The position numbers and the translations under genes are program-made. 50,476 bases of DNA, taken from positions 1-50,476 of the forward strand of contig DATGIL010000063.1 in the NCBI GenBank assembly GCA_035295745.1. Direction: 5' to 3'. The notes under the pieces are model-generated. The model did not search any database. It was not told where the DNA came from and was given only the letters and a program-made list of their open reading frames with translations. Source of the DNA: JAIQFL01 sp035295745 (GTDB taxonomy: Bacteria; Acidobacteriota; Terriglobia; Bryobacterales; Bryobacteraceae). Positions 50,306-50,476 of this stretch are shown here, piece by piece (within the stretch, counting starts at the first letter, position 1; each line of letters opens with the position of its first letter).

Positions 50306-50345
50306 GAAAGCGTCGAGATGAGTCTCGACGCGGCAAACAGGAGTG
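50306..50345 (+). repeat. R1 repeat, copy 4 (truncated)
   Basis: GTCGAGA-TGAG-TCTCGAC (50312-50329) is intact, while the following stem has GCAAACA-GGAG-TG and then diverges. It is in opposite orientation to copy 3, 104 bp away, so the two could pair as a large inverted repeat upstream of nuoC. Confidence 0.8.
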
Positions 50346-50476
50346 GTGTCAGCGCGCCAGCGCGCATGGATTCATATGAAAATAGGGCTTCGGCGCGGCA
50401 GTCGAGATCGTGCAAACACTGGAGACGGCGAAACCGTAGGAGTGAGTGATCTGGGACCGCGGACGGATGGATAAGT

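Larger units (their letters stand above)
50082..50476. other. gene-free region upstream of nuoC
   Basis: Apart from R1 copies 3 and 4, no gene is recognised. The leader between copy 3 and the nuoC ATG (50082-50147) should hold the nuoC promoter, but no convincing -35/-10 pair was found. The last 130 bases contain no nuoB or nuoA coding sequence on either strand. Confidence 0.6.

Noticed and set aside
1..50476. tRNA, rRNA or riboswitch genes
   Set aside because: No cloverleaf, rRNA core or known riboswitch signature was recognised by eye; a covariance-model scan would be decisive.

Overview
The window is a high-GC chromosomal stretch from a Gram-negative soil bacterium, most likely an acidobacterium of the Solibacter/Bryobacter type. 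The main pointers are two members of the TIGR03435 family (known as a large paralogous set in Candidatus Solibacter usitatus), a porin with an N-terminal coiled coil, several families of structured intergenic repeats, and a mix of polysaccharide hydrolases with a full respiratory complex I membrane arm. This assignment is inference from protein style; no rRNA or tRNA gene was seen.

Layout. 1-1312: start of carB and complete carA (minus strand). 1.4-5.9 kb: a TIGR03435 protein, a DegP-type protease with a clear terminator, a DUF2071 protein and a GNAT acetyltransferase, with two copies of a structured repeat (called R1 here). 5.9-14.6 kb: a LysR regulator, a PhoR-type kinase, a porin and pstSCAB-phoU; two arrays of 11-bp-phased CGTAAC-like repeats upstream of the porin and pstS look like Pho boxes. 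No phoB is next to phoR. 14.7-20.2 kb: a possible 29-residue peptide, a lone receiver domain, a PafA/NPP-like phosphatase, a receiver-GGDEF diguanylate cyclase, gabT and a glycerophosphodiester phosphodiesterase, so phosphate scavenging extends beyond the pst genes. 20.4-22.8 kb: two divergent citrate synthase homologues, one fused to a helix-turn-helix, sharing an AT-rich palindromic intergenic region.

23.3-29.5 kb is the most unusual part: a tight five-gene minus-strand operon encoding, in order of transcription, a PrsW-type membrane protease with a proline-rich linker and an FHA-like C-terminal module, a helical/proline-rich/membrane protein, a TerY-like von Willebrand A protein, a membrane-anchored PP2C phosphatase, and a protein kinase with zinc ribbon and the same FHA-like module. 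The last three match the known TerY phosphorylation triad (vWA-PP2C-kinase); the association with PrsW and the shared C-terminal module suggest a membrane-linked signalling system that I cannot place in a described type.

29.6-36.2 kb: an ArsR-type repressor with a 16-bp palindrome inside its promoter, a VOC protein, a second TIGR03435-like gene, an alpha/beta hydrolase, an SDR enzyme, a small coiled-coil protein, a HAD hydrolase, an MsbA-like ABC exporter, and a gene-free 0.7 kb block made largely of a second repeat family (R2). 36.2-40.4 kb: GH88-like and GH36 glycoside hydrolases and a vapBC pair whose toxin carries an internal deletion. 40.4-50.1 kb: complex I genes in the order nuoC-D-I-J-K-L-M-N-H, without nuoEFG and with nuoH moved to the end; NuoL has a 19-histidine loop and NuoM has a C-terminal extension made from a G-rich/C-rich inverted repeat (R3). 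The right end (50.1-50.5 kb) carries two more R1 copies in opposite orientation just upstream of nuoC.
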